A program made the translations under genes and the position numbers. Positions 1-13,100 of a stretch of 64,000 nt of DNA are shown piece after piece. The notes under the pieces were generated by a model. That model ran no database searches and was not told where the DNA came from. It saw only the letters and a list, made by a program, of their open reading frames with translations. Source of the DNA: Bimastos eiseni (Eukaryota; Annelida; Clitellata; Crassiclitellata; Lumbricidae); the NCBI GenBank assembly GCA_959347315.1, contig OY365810.1:16168025-16232024 (forward strand). The letters run 5' to 3'. Positions within the stretch are counted from its first letter, which is position 1; every line of letters begins with the position of its first letter.

Positions 1-117
1 AGCAGAGGCAGAGGCAGAATGAAGATAAGACAGGTTGGAAGAGGTAGAGGACATCCTGGCAAGCTGGGAGAACAGTTTAAAAAAGAGAAATAGACCTAAA
101 GTATAGACATAGTATAA

Positions 118-545
118 AAATTATTATTATTATTATTATTATTTTAAAAAATTCTGAAACGGTTACGTCTCCACCGGTTCATTAAGAAAGTACCGTGAAG
201 CGCGATTGCATTGAAGCGCTGGATGATAATCGAGAGCTGCTGAAACAGATAGCTAGCTTCTCGAGTGTCTCCGGATATACGAGTCAGTTTGTGCCCTAAG
301 TTCCCAACGTTATTAATTATTATTATTACAATTATTATTATTACCATCATCATCATCGTCATCATCATAATCATCATCATCATCATCATCATTATTTGCT
401 GTTATCGCCCATGTCGGCGAGCTAAGTGAGTGGTGGCAATATCCCGACGGTGAAGAACCACGGAGATCTGCTGGAAAAGATATGACGTCTCCATTTTTTT
501 AATAGTATTATTATTATTTATATTATTATTGGTATTATTAGTATT
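118..545. repeat. TTA/ATC trinucleotide microsatellite cluster
   Basis: Runs of TTA and ATC/ATT triplets occur at about 118-143, 309-395 and 504-545, separated by unique sequence. They explain the methionine/isoleucine-rich open frames on the minus strand. Confidence 0.85.
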
Positions 546-1012
546 GTTTCTGCCCTGAGGTACTTCATTTCCCAAGGGCTTAGAGATTACTAACGTATAA
601 AAAAATCGTGGTCCGGGTGGTCAGGTCTCATCTTCTGGAGTGAGGGGAAAATGCCCTGGTAGGCCACAAGATTATTGCGTTGAACACAAATGGATAAGCC
701 CTGAAAAAGAAAAGAAGCTTGACGCTTATCGCCACTAATGGCAGAGATGCGAGCCCCAATGGCGGTAATAAAATCAGTAGCGGACTAGTGTAGGGGTTCA
801 GCGGTCTCAATGGCTCTACTGGCTGGAATTGTTATCATTGTTATTATTATTAGAATTTTTGCTGTTGTTCTAATAACATCTTATGCGATGATATTAAGCA
901 ACGATACACAAGAAAGCAACATTTATGCAAAGACATGCAGTTAGAGCCAGAGGGCCAGAGAGACAGAGTGACAGAGACATACAGACAGACAGAGTGAGAG
1001 AAAGCAAGACAG

Positions 1013-1015
<3 letters not shown>

Positions 1016-1066
<51 letters not shown>

Positions 1067-1078
1067 GGAAAGAGAGAG
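1016..1078. repeat. (GA)n microsatellite
   Basis: A nearly uninterrupted GA run follows a purine-rich GACAGA-type leader from about 940. The serine/leucine-rich open frames on the minus strand here are artefacts of this tract. Confidence 0.9.
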
Positions 1079-2057
1079 ATGCAGTTGTGCACATGCAAAG
1101 AAATACAATTAAACATTCACCGCTTAGTGAGCATCAACTCTTCACAGTGTCATTCATACACAATTCAATTTAGCACACGAATTCAGTATAATATTATGTA
1201 GCCCTACGGAGAAAATACTCGTGACGGCAGATGAAAGTTGGAGAGCAATTCTGGAAAACATGAAATTGAATTATAAGGGAAAGAAATTGAATTATAAGGG
1301 AAAGTGAGTCCAATTGGAGACGAGCTTTAGTCGACATCTGAAGGACAATGCAGAATAATTATTCAGACGGAAGTTTTAGAGTATAGAGAGCCATCGGCGG
1401 AAACAGAAAGCCAACGAATCGCTTTCCTTGTCAATAATGAGGTAGAATATCTAGTCATTGTGGAGACTAATAACGTCCTGGATGGCACTTACGTCAATAA
1501 CGGTAAGTAACACTTATGTCTATCTAACAACAAACACAGGCATCTAAATCATCTACAAGTATCTCTAATACGACATACAACATATCGCTCGTCTATCAGT
1601 CGTAAGGATCGACGCTCAGCCTCGGTTTCCAACCTATGCTCTGCCTCTCTTATCTAATCTAACACATGTCTGTCCATCTGTATGTGCATGTATGTCTTTC
1701 TGACCTGTCCGTGTATTTTTGTGTCTCTCTCCCTTCTGCTGAGTAGTTGTGAGCAGATATGAAATGCTCAGTTGATGCATATTTGGTCGTAATTAGATTA
1801 AAGACATCGCTGAAAAACGACAGAAACGCTATTAGCCGCAGGCTGTGCTGCTGCTCGCGATGAGGCTTTTTCTTCTGCTTTGTCTTCATCGTCTTCGTCT
1901 TCCTCCTTCTCCTATTTTTATTCCTCTTCGTCTTCCTTCTTTCTTTTTCTTCTTCGGTTTCTGTTAAATTTCGTGTGCTCGTCGGAGGCTGCATCCGACA
2001 AGTCCTCAACTCTGAATACATCGACTAATTGATGACAATGTCTCTGTCTCGGTCACT

Positions 2058-2266
2058 GCCTCTCTCTCTTTCTCTCTCTCCCTCTCTCTCCGATTGTCTA
2101 CCTATCCGTATCTAACTCACTCACTCCCTCCCCCCTCTCTCTCTCTCTCTCTCTTACTCTCTCTCTCTCTCTGTCTCTCTTACTCTCTCTCTCTCTCTCT
2201 TACTCTCTCTCTCTCTCTCTCTCTTACTCTCTCTCTCTCTCTCTGTCTCTCTTACTCTCTCTCTCC
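2058..2266. repeat. (CT)n microsatellite
   Basis: A CT tract with regularly spaced TTACT and TGTCT interruptions. It has the same sequence character as the longer tract at 51.2-51.6 kb. Confidence 0.9.
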
Positions 2267-4756
2267 GCCAGAATGATTAGAACAAAGACAGTGAAATAAA
2301 ACACAAACAATAATATCATTAGTAGTGGATATATACGCCTACTCGTGCACAGCGCGACGTTCACGTTTGTCAAGTCAAATCACCATCGGCGACGACGACG
2401 ACGACGACAATGATGATGACATTAGCGTCGTTTTATTCATCATCAAATCATCAACTGCGGCAACAAAAACCAATAGCGACTCCATTAAAACTACTTTGTC
2501 TCGTATCATCCTTCATATTTCTCGATTCGATATTTGTGTCATATGGTTGGTGCGATTTATTGGCAGCATTAAGCGCCAGCTTTGCAGATCCACCAATTGT
2601 TATTCGCTATTCGGTGGAACAATTGAAGAGATAAAGAGTAGCTGATTGTTTCTTATTACCATGACCTTGAAAGGATGGAGCAAGTCTTGCTTAAGGAGAT
2701 CGTCTCTGGTGTTGTTTATAGGTCTATGATTACTGGGATTAACTATATAATTTGAATTTAATAAGAAAACATAACCTCCTTAGTTTATTGCTCTGCTATA
2801 GGTTCCTGCAATGTTTCATCATTTCCTTTTGCGTCTAATGTCGTCTTCTTTGAATGATGGCCATGGTAAGTCTGCCTCATCCTCATCCTATTCCTGACGA
2901 TCTGCTCAGAGACGACCTGCACCGACAAATCACAGGACGCATAAGATATTTATGAACGTAATGGATGGACTCAGCATGTGCGCTGCCTACAGTACGCACA
3001 TCGCAATACGGCATTTGCCGAGTTCAATGCAAACGAAGCCAATCCTTATATATATATATATATATAGACAACCCATCTCTGCATTTATGCATATAATGCG
3101 CATAATTATAATCGGTTTAATGACGCTGCAATTGTATACGGCGATATGTTAGCCTTCTACAGCAACGCACGTATACATAGTATGAAAGATTAAAGTATAA
3201 TTATAGAAATCTAAGCATGAATGATGACTAGATGTGCATTGCGTTGATATACACGACTACATGGAAATGGAGAAAACCAGCCAGATAGACGCACAGACAG
3301 AAAGAGCGACGGACATAAAATTATGGGTCATATTTTGAGTTTTGAGATTCGTTGAATAGCTTGTGGCATCGTGTTTTATCTTCGCAAATGACGCCCGCCA
3401 AGCAGGTGAATAATCTGCGTTAATCTTGGTCAGCAGCTGACCCTTTCGATTCTATAATAGCTTGCAGGTGGAAACAAAGGCAGGCGGCTTTATAAAGAAA
3501 TATTAGGAAGCTGGAAAAACGCTATTAAGAAGTTGCGACGAAGAAATAAGATATTCGAAGAAAAAGAAGAATTGAAGGAAATGACGGAAGAAAGCAACAC
3601 TGATGAGAGTAGACAACTAGTCAACAATTGTTACTAGCAGTTAAACATCTGAATAAATGCGCAGCCTACACTACTAATGTGAACACTATGCAGCAATTGT
3701 ATGGCTTTGGTCGTAGGTAAGAGTCATTATCAATTACAATACGACTGGAATATTTATATGCTGGGGAGAGCAAGGAAAAGTGACAGGTTGCTTATTGGTT
3801 ACTATGTAGTAATGGTTTGTGATGGTCTTGAATGGATTCTTTGCCCAATGGGCAGCCAGTGCAAAATGAAACATCGTTGTAATATGCTAACATTTACGAG
3901 TCTTTATTGACGGTCTGGCAAAAAGAGTTTTTAACAATCTGTAGTTCTTGCAGATCTTTTAGTGATACCAATGAGAGCTGAAGTCAGTTACAGTAGTCAA
4001 GTCTAATTGAAGCCAATTCATCATATATAGTGAATTTACTGCAATTTAAGGCAGATACATCTGAATCTATTAATATCTCGTATTTGATATCCAGGTGTTC
4101 TGTTCAGTTCACGAATACCGTTCGAAAATGACACAGACGTGGGATTAGTGGTGAGGTCAAACCTGAAGCCCGATTTGAGTGCGCATTAGGTGCGGATGAC
4201 AGGCGAAGTCACGAAACCGACGAACAGACCCTAAGTAAATTAAATTCTCGATGAGAATCATAAGAAGACGTAATTCAATCATAGAAAGACTCAGAATAAG
4301 TTCATCACCAATCATCCAAGACAACAACAGCGTTCAAAACCGTAACCACTAGCCTTGTTGTCAAGACGTGAAACCGTAAGGACTTTGAACCACGAGACCA
4401 AGACCTATGGTGTCAAGACCAAGGCCACAAGGCTTTAGAGAATCACAATCGTACTCGGACGCATTTAATGAAAGTACACATGGCAATTGATGCAAGGGAT
4501 CCTTGCAAATAATCAGACGACGAGCATGATTTTGAGCTAATGAATATTCATTTCATCCAATGAATATACATGCTCTTCTTGATAAATTTTCCGGTTATCG
4601 AACGATATTCAACAAATATTTTCTTCTTGTGCAGAGCAATGTCTAGAGTAAGATTACTGAAATCAAACCAATAAGTGATTTTGTAAACAAAAATACAAAT
4701 GAAACGGTGAAGACCTACAAGGGTTTTAAGAATGTGAAACTAAAGGATAAACGATT

Positions 4757-7176
4757 CTAGCCTTCTGTCTCTCTTTCTGTTTATTACGTCACTGCTCTGT
4801 CTCGTCACCTGCCTCTCTTTCTCTTTATTACGTCACTGTTCTGTCTAGCCTGCTGTCTCTCTTTCTGTTCATTACGTCACTGCTCTGTCTAGCCTGTCAT
4901 GTTCTTGTTTTCTTGATTACTACGTCACTCTTCTGTCAAGCTTGCTCCCTCTCTTAATGTTTATTACGTCAATGATCTGTTTAGCATGCTGCCTCTCTTT
5001 CTGTTCATTACGTCACAGCTCTATCTAGCCTGCTGCCTCTCCCTTACTGTCTATTACGTCACTGCTCTGTCTGGCCTGCCGCCTCTCTTACTGTTTGTTA
5101 CGTCACTCCTCTGTCTACCTTGCTGCCTCTCGTTCTCTTCATTACGTCACTGCTCTGTCTAGCCTAGCTGCTACCTTTTTTCCCTCTTTATTATGTCACT
5201 GATCTGTCTAGCCTGCTGTATATCTTCCTGTCTATTACGTCACTGATCTGTCTAGTCTAGCTGCTGTCCCTCTTTCCGTTTATTACGTCACTGCTCTGTC
5301 AAGCCCAACTGCGGCCTCTATTTCTGTATATTACGTTGCTGCCATGTCTGGCCTCCTGCTTTTCTTTTTATTACGTCACAGCTATGTCTAGCCTGCTGTC
5401 TCTCTTTCAGTTTATAACGTCACGGGTACTCCTCTGTCTAGCCTTCTGCTTCTCTTCCTCCTTGTTACGTCACTGCTCTGTCGAGCTTGCTGCCTCTCCT
5501 TATGTTTATTACGTAACTGCTCCGTCATGCCAAGCTGCGACCCCTGTTTCTGTTTATTACGTCACTGCTACATCTGGCCATCTGCCTTTCTTTCTGTTTA
5601 TTACGTCACTACTCTGTCTAGTTTCCTGCCTCTCCCTATTTTTATTACGTCACGGCTCTATCTAGCCTCCTGTCTCTCTTTTTGTTTATTGCATCACCTA
5701 TCTGTCCACCCTGATGTCTCTTTTTTTGTTTATTACGTCACTGCCCTGGGTGTAATGGCCGCTGTCTCTCTTTCTGATTATTACGCCACTGCTCTGTCGA
5801 ACCTTTTTCTGCTTATTGTGCCACTCGTTCGGTCCAGACTGCTCCTTCTATTTCTGTTTATGACGTCACAAATCTGTATAGCCTGATGTCTCTTTTTCTG
5901 TTTGTTATATCACTGCTCTGTATATTCTAGCGCCTGTCTCGCTTTCTCTTTATTACGTCACTGCTCGGTCTAGATCGCTGCCTCTAGTTCTATTTTTTAA
6001 GTAACTGCTCTGTCTAGCCTGATGTTTCTTGTCTTCCTGGTTATCACGTCACAGCTCTGTCTAAACTGGCTGCTGTCTCTCTATCTGTTCATTACGTCAC
6101 TACTCTGTCCAGCCTGCTGCTCCTCTTCCTGTTTATCACGACACCGCTCTGTTTAGCCTAGACGCTCTCTTTTTCCGTATATTACGTCACTGCTCTCTCT
6201 AGCCCGCTGTATCTCCTTGATTTATCATGTCACTGCTCTGTCTTGCCAAGGTGCTGCATCACATTTTTTATTACACCACCGCTTTGTCCAGGTTACACCC
6301 TCTCATTCTCTTTATTACGTCACTGCTCTATCTAGCCTGATGCCTCTCTTCATTTTTATTGCGTCTCTGCTCAGTCTAGAGCGCTGTCTCTCTTTCTGTT
6401 TATTACGTCACCGATCTGTCTAGCTTGCTCTAACTCTTTCTGTTTATTACGTCACAATTCTTTTTAGCTTGCTGCTTCTCTCACTCAATTACGTCATCGC
6501 TCTGACCAGCCTAGCTGTTGCCTCTCTTTCACTTTATTTCGTCAATGCTCTGTCTTGCCTACTGCTGCCTCTCTTTCCGTTTGTTACGTCACCACTCTGT
6601 CTAACCTGGACGCCGAGCCTTTTTTCGTTTGTTATGTCACTGCTTTGTCTAACTTCCTGTCTCTCTTTCTGTTCATCACGTCACTACTCAACACGGCCCG
6701 CTGCTTCTCTTCCTGTTTGTTAAGTCACCGCTCTGTCTAGAATAGAAGCTGTCTCTTTTTACTGTTATTACCACACTGCTCTCTCTCTCTCTCTCTATCC
6801 TGCTGTATCTCTTTTGCTTTTTTACATCTCTGCTCCGCCTTGCCAAGCTGCTGCTTCAATTTCTGTTTATCACGCCACTGCCTTGTCTACCCAACTGCTG
6901 CCTCTCTTTCTCTATATTACGTCCTGCTCTATCGGACCTACCTGATTCCATTCTGTCTGTTCATTACGTCACTGCTCTGTCTAACCCAACTGCTATCTTT
7001 CTTTCTGTTTGTTATGTCACTGCCTTGTCTTATCTAGCTGCTGTCTCTCATTCTGTTTATTACCTCACTGCTCCCGCTCTTTCTGTTTATTACGTCACCG
7101 ATATGCCAAGCCTGATGCCTCTTTTCCTGTCTATTACGTCACTGCTCTGTCTAGCCTAGCTGCTGTCTCTCTGTTT
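4757..7176. repeat. Degenerate 44-48 bp minisatellite, left part
   Basis: Tandem copies of a pyrimidine-rich unit of about 44 bp. The unit's landmarks are TTTATTACGTCACTG, then CTCTGTCTAGCC, then TGCTGTCTCTCTTTCTG. Some copies carry an extra 4 bp (CCTAGCTGC) and are about 48 bp. Most copies keep TTACGTCA while the rest drifts. Because the unit is not a multiple of three, all frames cycle through the same peptides (YYVTALS, LLRHCSV), so the open frames here are not genes. The array resumes after the inserted LINE. Confidence 0.93.
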
Positions 7177-7267
7177 CGTCGACGCCAATTCCTGATCCTC
7201 CACCTACTCCATCTGCCTGTGCTACGGATCCGTCTAATTCTCCGGATTCCACATCGTCTCCGACTTC

Positions 7268-8325
7268 AGCGTCCATTCGCATCTCAACTTTGAACGTACG
7301 TTCTCTCACGAACAAACACGTCCAAGTGTCAGACCTTATTACAGCGATCGGTATCGATGTCTTGGTGTCGGGCGGCTCTCTCGTCTTATTCCTTCATGGA
7401 TCTCCCGATATCTGACACGCAGGATCGGAATTCGCGGGGTGGTTGCCTAATCGTCTACCATCGTGCTAACCTCCGGACCCGCAGAATCGAACTGCTGCAG
7501 TCGTCGACGACTTTTGAGGTCCTCGCGGTCTCAATCTTTTCAAAACACGGACCTACTGCCCTCCTGGCCATCTACCGACCGGGCTTCTCTCCTCCGTCTT
7601 TTTTATTCTTCAGCGAATTGTCAGCTTTAATGGAGCAGTTCGTCTTAATCAGTGCGCAGCTGGTTCTCACTGGAGACCTAAACCTCCACCTGGAAGATGC
7701 TGCGCGACTGGAAAGTGCTGAGTTTGCCGAGATCGTGGCTCAGTTTGGTCTAGCTCAGCACGTTGCTGAGCCTACCCATGTCATGGGCGGGTGGCTGGAC
7801 GTCATGATAACTAGAGACGACTGCCAGGTTACAGAGGCGAGTGTTCAACCTCCTGTCCTGTCCGACCATGGACTGGTAACGGCTACCATCCCATTCATTT
7901 GTGAGCCGCTGCTTTCCGTCACAAGGCGGATTCGTCTTTGGAAACAACTTGACCGCGATGCTTTCCGTTCAGTCATCCAGGCCCAGCCTTTATTTCAAGT
8001 CACAGAGGCTACATCGCTAATGACCGCCACTGAACTGTTCAGTTCATATGAGACAGTGATAACAGAACTCCTCGACTCCTGTCTTCCTCAACGCACCGTT
8101 CGATTCCGTGATCATCCACTCTCTCCGTGGTTTGACGCCGACTGCAGGAAACTTCGTCGACAGGCCAGACGCTTGGAACGAGTATATCGAAGAACGCGCC
8201 TGCCGGTCGACCGATTGGCCTGGATCCACTTTGTCAGACAGATGCACAAGACCTATCGAGACAGAGAACGAGTTTATTGGGAGAACATCATCGTTAAGCA
8301 AGCCAAAGAGCCAACGAAGCTTTGA
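7268..8325 (+). pseudogene. LINE endonuclease domain (APE-type), frameshifted
   Basis: The start shows LNVRSLTNKH and an IDVL strand typical of LINE endonucleases. The frame then changes near 7,355, with apparent loss of the segment that would carry the usual TETW-type motif. The main frame (7,357-8,325) continues with GGCLIVYHR, GDLNLHLED (catalytic Asp/Asn region) and SDHGLV, the conserved SDH that carries the catalytic histidine. It then enters the linker before the RT. It would nick target DNA for target-primed reverse transcription. The fragment ends with TGA at 8,323-8,325. Confidence 0.85.
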
Positions 8326-8406
8326 ACGACGCTGAACAGCTTCCTTGGCCGTCGCTCTCCGTGCTCCCAGACGCCGTCATGTCCACCGTTCACTGCTGAC
8401 GCCTTT

Positions 8407-10106
8407 TTGGAACGGCTCACGGCAAAGATCGAGTCCATCCGTGAAGCAACATCAGCCTCTCCTCGGCCAGAGTTCTCCGTCACGGATACTCGACCCCTAA
8501 CCCTTGGTGATATCACGAGTGAACAGTTGCGCTCTATCATCCTCGCTGCTGCTCCGAAGTCCTGCGAGCAGGATCCTGGGCCTGCATTCCTTGTGCAGGA
8601 AATCGTGGATGATTTCCTACCTTTTCTTACACTCCTGTGTAACCGCTCAATTCAGGAATCTCATATACCTGCCTCTCAGAAGCGCCCCATCATCCTCCCC
8701 GCTTTGAAGCCGGATGGCTTGGACATCAACGATCCTGTTAACTGTCGTCCTATAGCTAACGTGTCGTTTCTGTCTGAAATATTGGAGCGCATAATTGCAT
8801 GTAAATTAACTGTGTACCTAGATGCAAATGGTCTACTTTCTTTTCTTGCAATCGGGATATCTTAGGAACCATTCTACTGAAACTCTCTTGGTTCGCCTTT
8901 TGTCTGATTGTCATAACGCAATGGATTGTGGTCAGATAACTCTTCTTGCGCTTTTTGATGTTAGTTCAGCATTTGATTCCGTGGACCATTCCATTCTCCT
9001 TCAGCGGTTTTCTATTTCTTTTGGCCTGACTGGCGCCCCTCTTGAATGGCTCCGCTTCTTTCTTACTGACCGTACCAATTGGGTAGCTACTGGTGCTTCT
9101 CGGTCTCGCTGAGTCCCCGCCGCTTTTGGAGTTCCTCAGGGTTCTGTGCTGGGTCCTCTACATTCTCTACACCTCTGATATCAGTCCTCTGCTTACTCTA
9201 TCTGGGCTCCTGCATCAATTGTATGCAGGTGACATTCAAGCTTATGTCCATTGCAAAGCAGCTACAGCAATGGTCTCGGTTGGGCTGATGTGTGATCACA
9301 TAAATATCCACTCTGAATGGATGGTCTCGAATCGCCTCCTCTTAAATCTCTCCAAAACGGAATTTATATGGATTGACAGTCGCAGGCACCTGCATGGCTG
9401 AGCTGAATATGCAGATATTGGCTGAGACCTATCCTCACATTACTTTTTTCACCTGTTGTGCGTGATCTGGTTGTACTGCTTGATCAGGAGCTTAGTCTCT
9501 CACAACATGTAAATCAGATTACTCGTAACTGCTACTATCAGCTGCGTCAGCTTCGTGCAGTTATTCGCTCTGTTACCTTTGAGGCTTCAGTAGTTCTCGT
9601 TCATGCTTTTGTGAACAGCAGAATTGATCACTGCAACGCTGTTCTGGCTGGTCTTCCCTGTGACGCAGTGGTGCGTTTAGATCGAGTTCTTCGCTCTGCG
9701 ACCAGGCTTATTGGACATATACCTAAATTTTCACCGGTCTTAGCTTATGCGCGATGTCCTTCACTGGCTACCGGTTCAACAGCGCATTAACTTCCGCTTT
9801 GCGACACTAGTTTGGCGGTGTCTCTCTGGTTGTGCGCCATCCTACCTGACTGAACTGTGTCGTCCAGTGTTTGAACTTCTTTCGCATAGAGTTCTGCGCT
9901 CTGCTGCTACAGGCGAGTCTCTGGTGTCCAGAGCATGCTCGTCGCTAATGCTGCGTCGAACTTTCTCAGTGGTTGGTCCATCCACCTGGAATGGGCTCCC
10001 GGTTGCCCTCCGTCCCCTCCTTACAATGAACTATCTACCTCTTGTAAGCTGCTATAGTCATTTCTTTTCGGCCGTGGCTGGGATACAATGCTGGGAGCAC
10101 CTATGA
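8407..10106 (+). pseudogene. LINE reverse transcriptase and C-terminal region, broken
   Basis: RT blocks occur in order but in different frames. The first is NCRPIANVSFLSEILE (8,735-8,790). RT motif A follows as DVSSAFDSVDH (about 8,960-8,990), with the first catalytic Asp. Then come the GSVLGP block (about 9,135-9,160), and YAGDIQ (about 9,225-9,243) where YADD is expected. The second catalytic Asp is therefore replaced by Gly, so the RT would be inactive even without the frameshifts. The downstream part (9,458-10,106) has the LHWLPVQQRI and GCAPSYL blocks typical of CR1/L2-type C termini. Frame changes lie near 8,850, 9,110, 9,420 and 9,760. Confidence 0.88.
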
Positions 10107-10162
10107 GTAGTTTCCCTTGAAGAGGCGCCATATAAATTATCGAAATGAATGAATAAATGATA

Positions 10163-13100
10163 CATGTGTTTCTGATTATTACGTCACCGATCTGTCTAGC
10201 CTGATGTCGCTTTTTTGTTTATTACGTCACTTTTCGGTGTATCCTACCGCTGTCGCTCTTTCTGTTTATTACGTCACTGCACGGTCTAGATCGCCGCCTC
10301 TCTTACTCCTTATTACGTCACTGCCCTGTCTAGCGTTATGTCTCTCTTTCTCGATAATACGACAGTGCTCTGCTGAACCTAGTTGCTGTCTCTAATTTCT
10401 GTTGATTTTGTCCCTGTTCGGTCAAGACCGCTGCATTTCTTTCTGTTTGTGACATCACCGATCTGACTAGCCTGATGTCTCTTTTTCTGTTTATTACGTC
10501 ACTGCTATGTCTAGCCTAGCTGCTGTCTCTCTGTTTTTAGGTCATTGCTTTGTATATCCTGGCTCCTGTCTCGCTTACTCTTTATTAGACACTGCTGCCT
10601 CTCTATCTGTTTAATACGTCACTGCTCTGTCTAGCCTGGTGTCTCTCTTTCTATTTATTACGTCGCCGCTCTGCCTAGCTTGCTACGTCACTGCTCTTTC
10701 TAGGTTGATGTCTCTTTGTCCGTTTATTACGTCACTCTTCAGTCTAGCCAGGCTTAATGTTCTTAATGTTACGTCACGGCTTTGTATATCCGAGTTGTTG
10801 TCTCTCTTTCTGTTTGCTATGTCACTCCTCGGTCTAGACCGCTGCCTTTTTATCTCTTTATTACGTCAATGCTCTGCCAAGCCTGACGTACCTCTTTCTG
10901 TTTATTACGTCACTGCTCTGTCTAACCTAGATGCTGTCTCTCTTTCTGGTTGTTAAGTGACCGCTCTGTCTAGCCTGGACGCCGAGTCGTTTTCCGTTTA
11001 TTACGTCACCGGTCTGTCTAAACCGTTATCTCTTTTTCTGTTTATTACGTCACTGCTCGGCCTAGACCGCTGCCTCTCTTTCTGTTTATTACGTCACTGA
11101 TCTGTCAAGCCTGCTGTCTCTCTTTCCTTTCAGTTCATTACGTCACTCTACATCACATCCTGTGATTTCCCTTCCTGTTTGTTACGTCGCCGCTCTGTCT
11201 AGCCTAGACACTTTCTCTTTTTCGGTTCATTACGTCACTGCACTCTCTAGCCTGCTGTATCTCTTTTGCATTAATGCATCACCGCTTTGTCTTGCCAGAC
11301 TTCAGTTCCGTTTCTCTATATTACGTAACTGCTCTGTCGAACCTAGCTGCTGTCATTCTTTCTGTTTATGACGCCACTGCTCTGTCTATCCTAGCTGCTC
11401 TCTCTTTCTGTTTATTACGTCACTGCTCGGTCTAGATTGCTGCTTCTCCTCCTGTTGTCACGTCACCGACCTGCCTAGTCTGATGTTTTTTTCTGATTAT
11501 TACATCACTGATCTGTCTAGCCTTATGTATATATTACGTCACTGCTCTATCGAACCTTGCAGCTCTATCTCTTCCTGTTAATTTCGTCACTGCTCAGTCT
11601 AGACCGTTGCCTTTTTTGGCTTAGTAAGTCACCAATCTGTCTACCCTGATGTCTCTTTTTCGGTTTATAACGTCACTGCTCTTTCTGGCCTAGGTGCTGT
11701 CTTTTTTATTATGTCACTGCTCTGTCGAACCCAGCTACTGTCTCACTTTCTGTTTATTGCGTCACTGCTCGGTCCAGATTGTTGCTTCTCTTCCTGTTTG
11801 TTACATCACCGATCTGTCTAGCCTGATGTCTCTCTTTCTGTTTATACGCCATTGCTCTGTCTTGCTTAGCTGCTGTCACGTTTTCTGATTATTACGTCGG
11901 ATCCCGGTTTAATCCAAGTGCTGTCTCTCCTTCTGTTTATTAATTGATTGCTCATCATAGACCGCTGCCACTCTTTCTGGTTATTGCTTCACTGATCCGT
12001 TTGGCCTGCTGTCTCTCTTTCTGTTCATTACGTCACTACTCAGTCCAGCCTGCTGCTTCTCTTCCTGTTTGTCACGTCACCGCTCTGTCTAGCATAGACG
12101 CTGTCTCTTTTTCCCTTTATTTCGTCACTACCTCTCAAGGATGCTGTTTCTCCTTTTGGTTATTACGTCGCTGCTCTGACCCATCAAGCTGGTTCTTCAC
12201 TTTCTGTTTATTACGTCACTGCTCGGACTAGACAGATAGCTCTCTTTCTTTCTTTTACGTCACCGATCTGTCTAGCCTGCTGTCTCTCTCTCTGTTCATT
12301 ACGTCACTGATCAGGCCAACCTGCTGCTTCTCTTCCTGTTTGTCACGTCATCGCTCTGTCTAGCATTGGCGCTATCTCTTTTTCCGTTTATTACGTCAAT
12401 GCCCTCTCTAGCCTGCTGTTTCTCCTTTTGTTTATTAAGTCGCTGCTCTGACCCACCAAGCTGGTGCTTCACTTTCTGTCTTTCTTTCTGCTTATTACGT
12501 CACTGCTCTGTCGTACCTATCTGCAATCTCTCTTTCTGCTTACTACGCCACAGCCCGGTCTCAACCGCTGAGAGTTTTTCTGTTGATTACGTCACCGAAA
12601 TGTCTAACCTGCTGTCACTCTTTCTGTTTATTGCGTCACTACTCTGTGTAGCTGGCTCCTTCTCTTTCTCTTTATTACGTCACTGCTCTGTCTAGCCAAA
12701 CTGCTCCCGCACTTTCTACAGATTGCGTCTATGCTCTGTCGAACCTAGATGCGGTATCTCTTTCTGTTTAATACGTATAAACCGCGGCCTCTCTCTCTCT
12801 CTCTGTTTATACGGCACCGACTTGTCTACAGTGATGTCTCTTTTTGGGGTTATTACGTCACTGCTCAGTCTGGCCTAGCTGTCTCGCTTTCTGTTAATTA
12901 CGCCACTGCTCTCTTTTAACGTCACTGCCTAGCTTGCTGCGGCACTCTCTCATTACTAAGTCACTACCCTGTCTAGCCTGATGTCTCTCTTTCTAGTAAA
13001 TGTGTCACTGCACTGTCTAACATAGCTGCTGTCTCTCCTTTTGTTTATTACGCCACTGATCTGTCGAGCCTAGCTGCTGTATCTATTTCTGTCTATTACG

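Larger units (their letters stand above)
1..4750. other. Gene-poor repeat-rich stretch
   Basis: I see no convincing coding region here. The open frames present are short, mostly low in complexity and translate microsatellites (poly-M/I, poly-S/L, K/R-rich). The stretch holds TTA/ATC, GA, CT and GAC simple repeats, listed separately where long, plus ordinary AT-rich sequence. A spliced exon could be hidden, but no family motif is recognisable. Confidence 0.6.
7177..10160 (+). mobile_element. CR1/L2-like non-LTR retrotransposon, 5'-truncated
   Basis: A LINE with apurinic endonuclease, reverse transcriptase and C-terminal regions in order on the plus strand, inserted into the minisatellite. The 3' end is a short AT-rich tail with ATGAATGAATAAATGA after the last coding block, as in CR1/L2-type elements. 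ORF1 is absent and the first endonuclease residues abut the array, so the copy is 5'-truncated. Several frameshifts and stops make it inactive. Clade assignment is from general character, not a tree. Confidence 0.85.
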
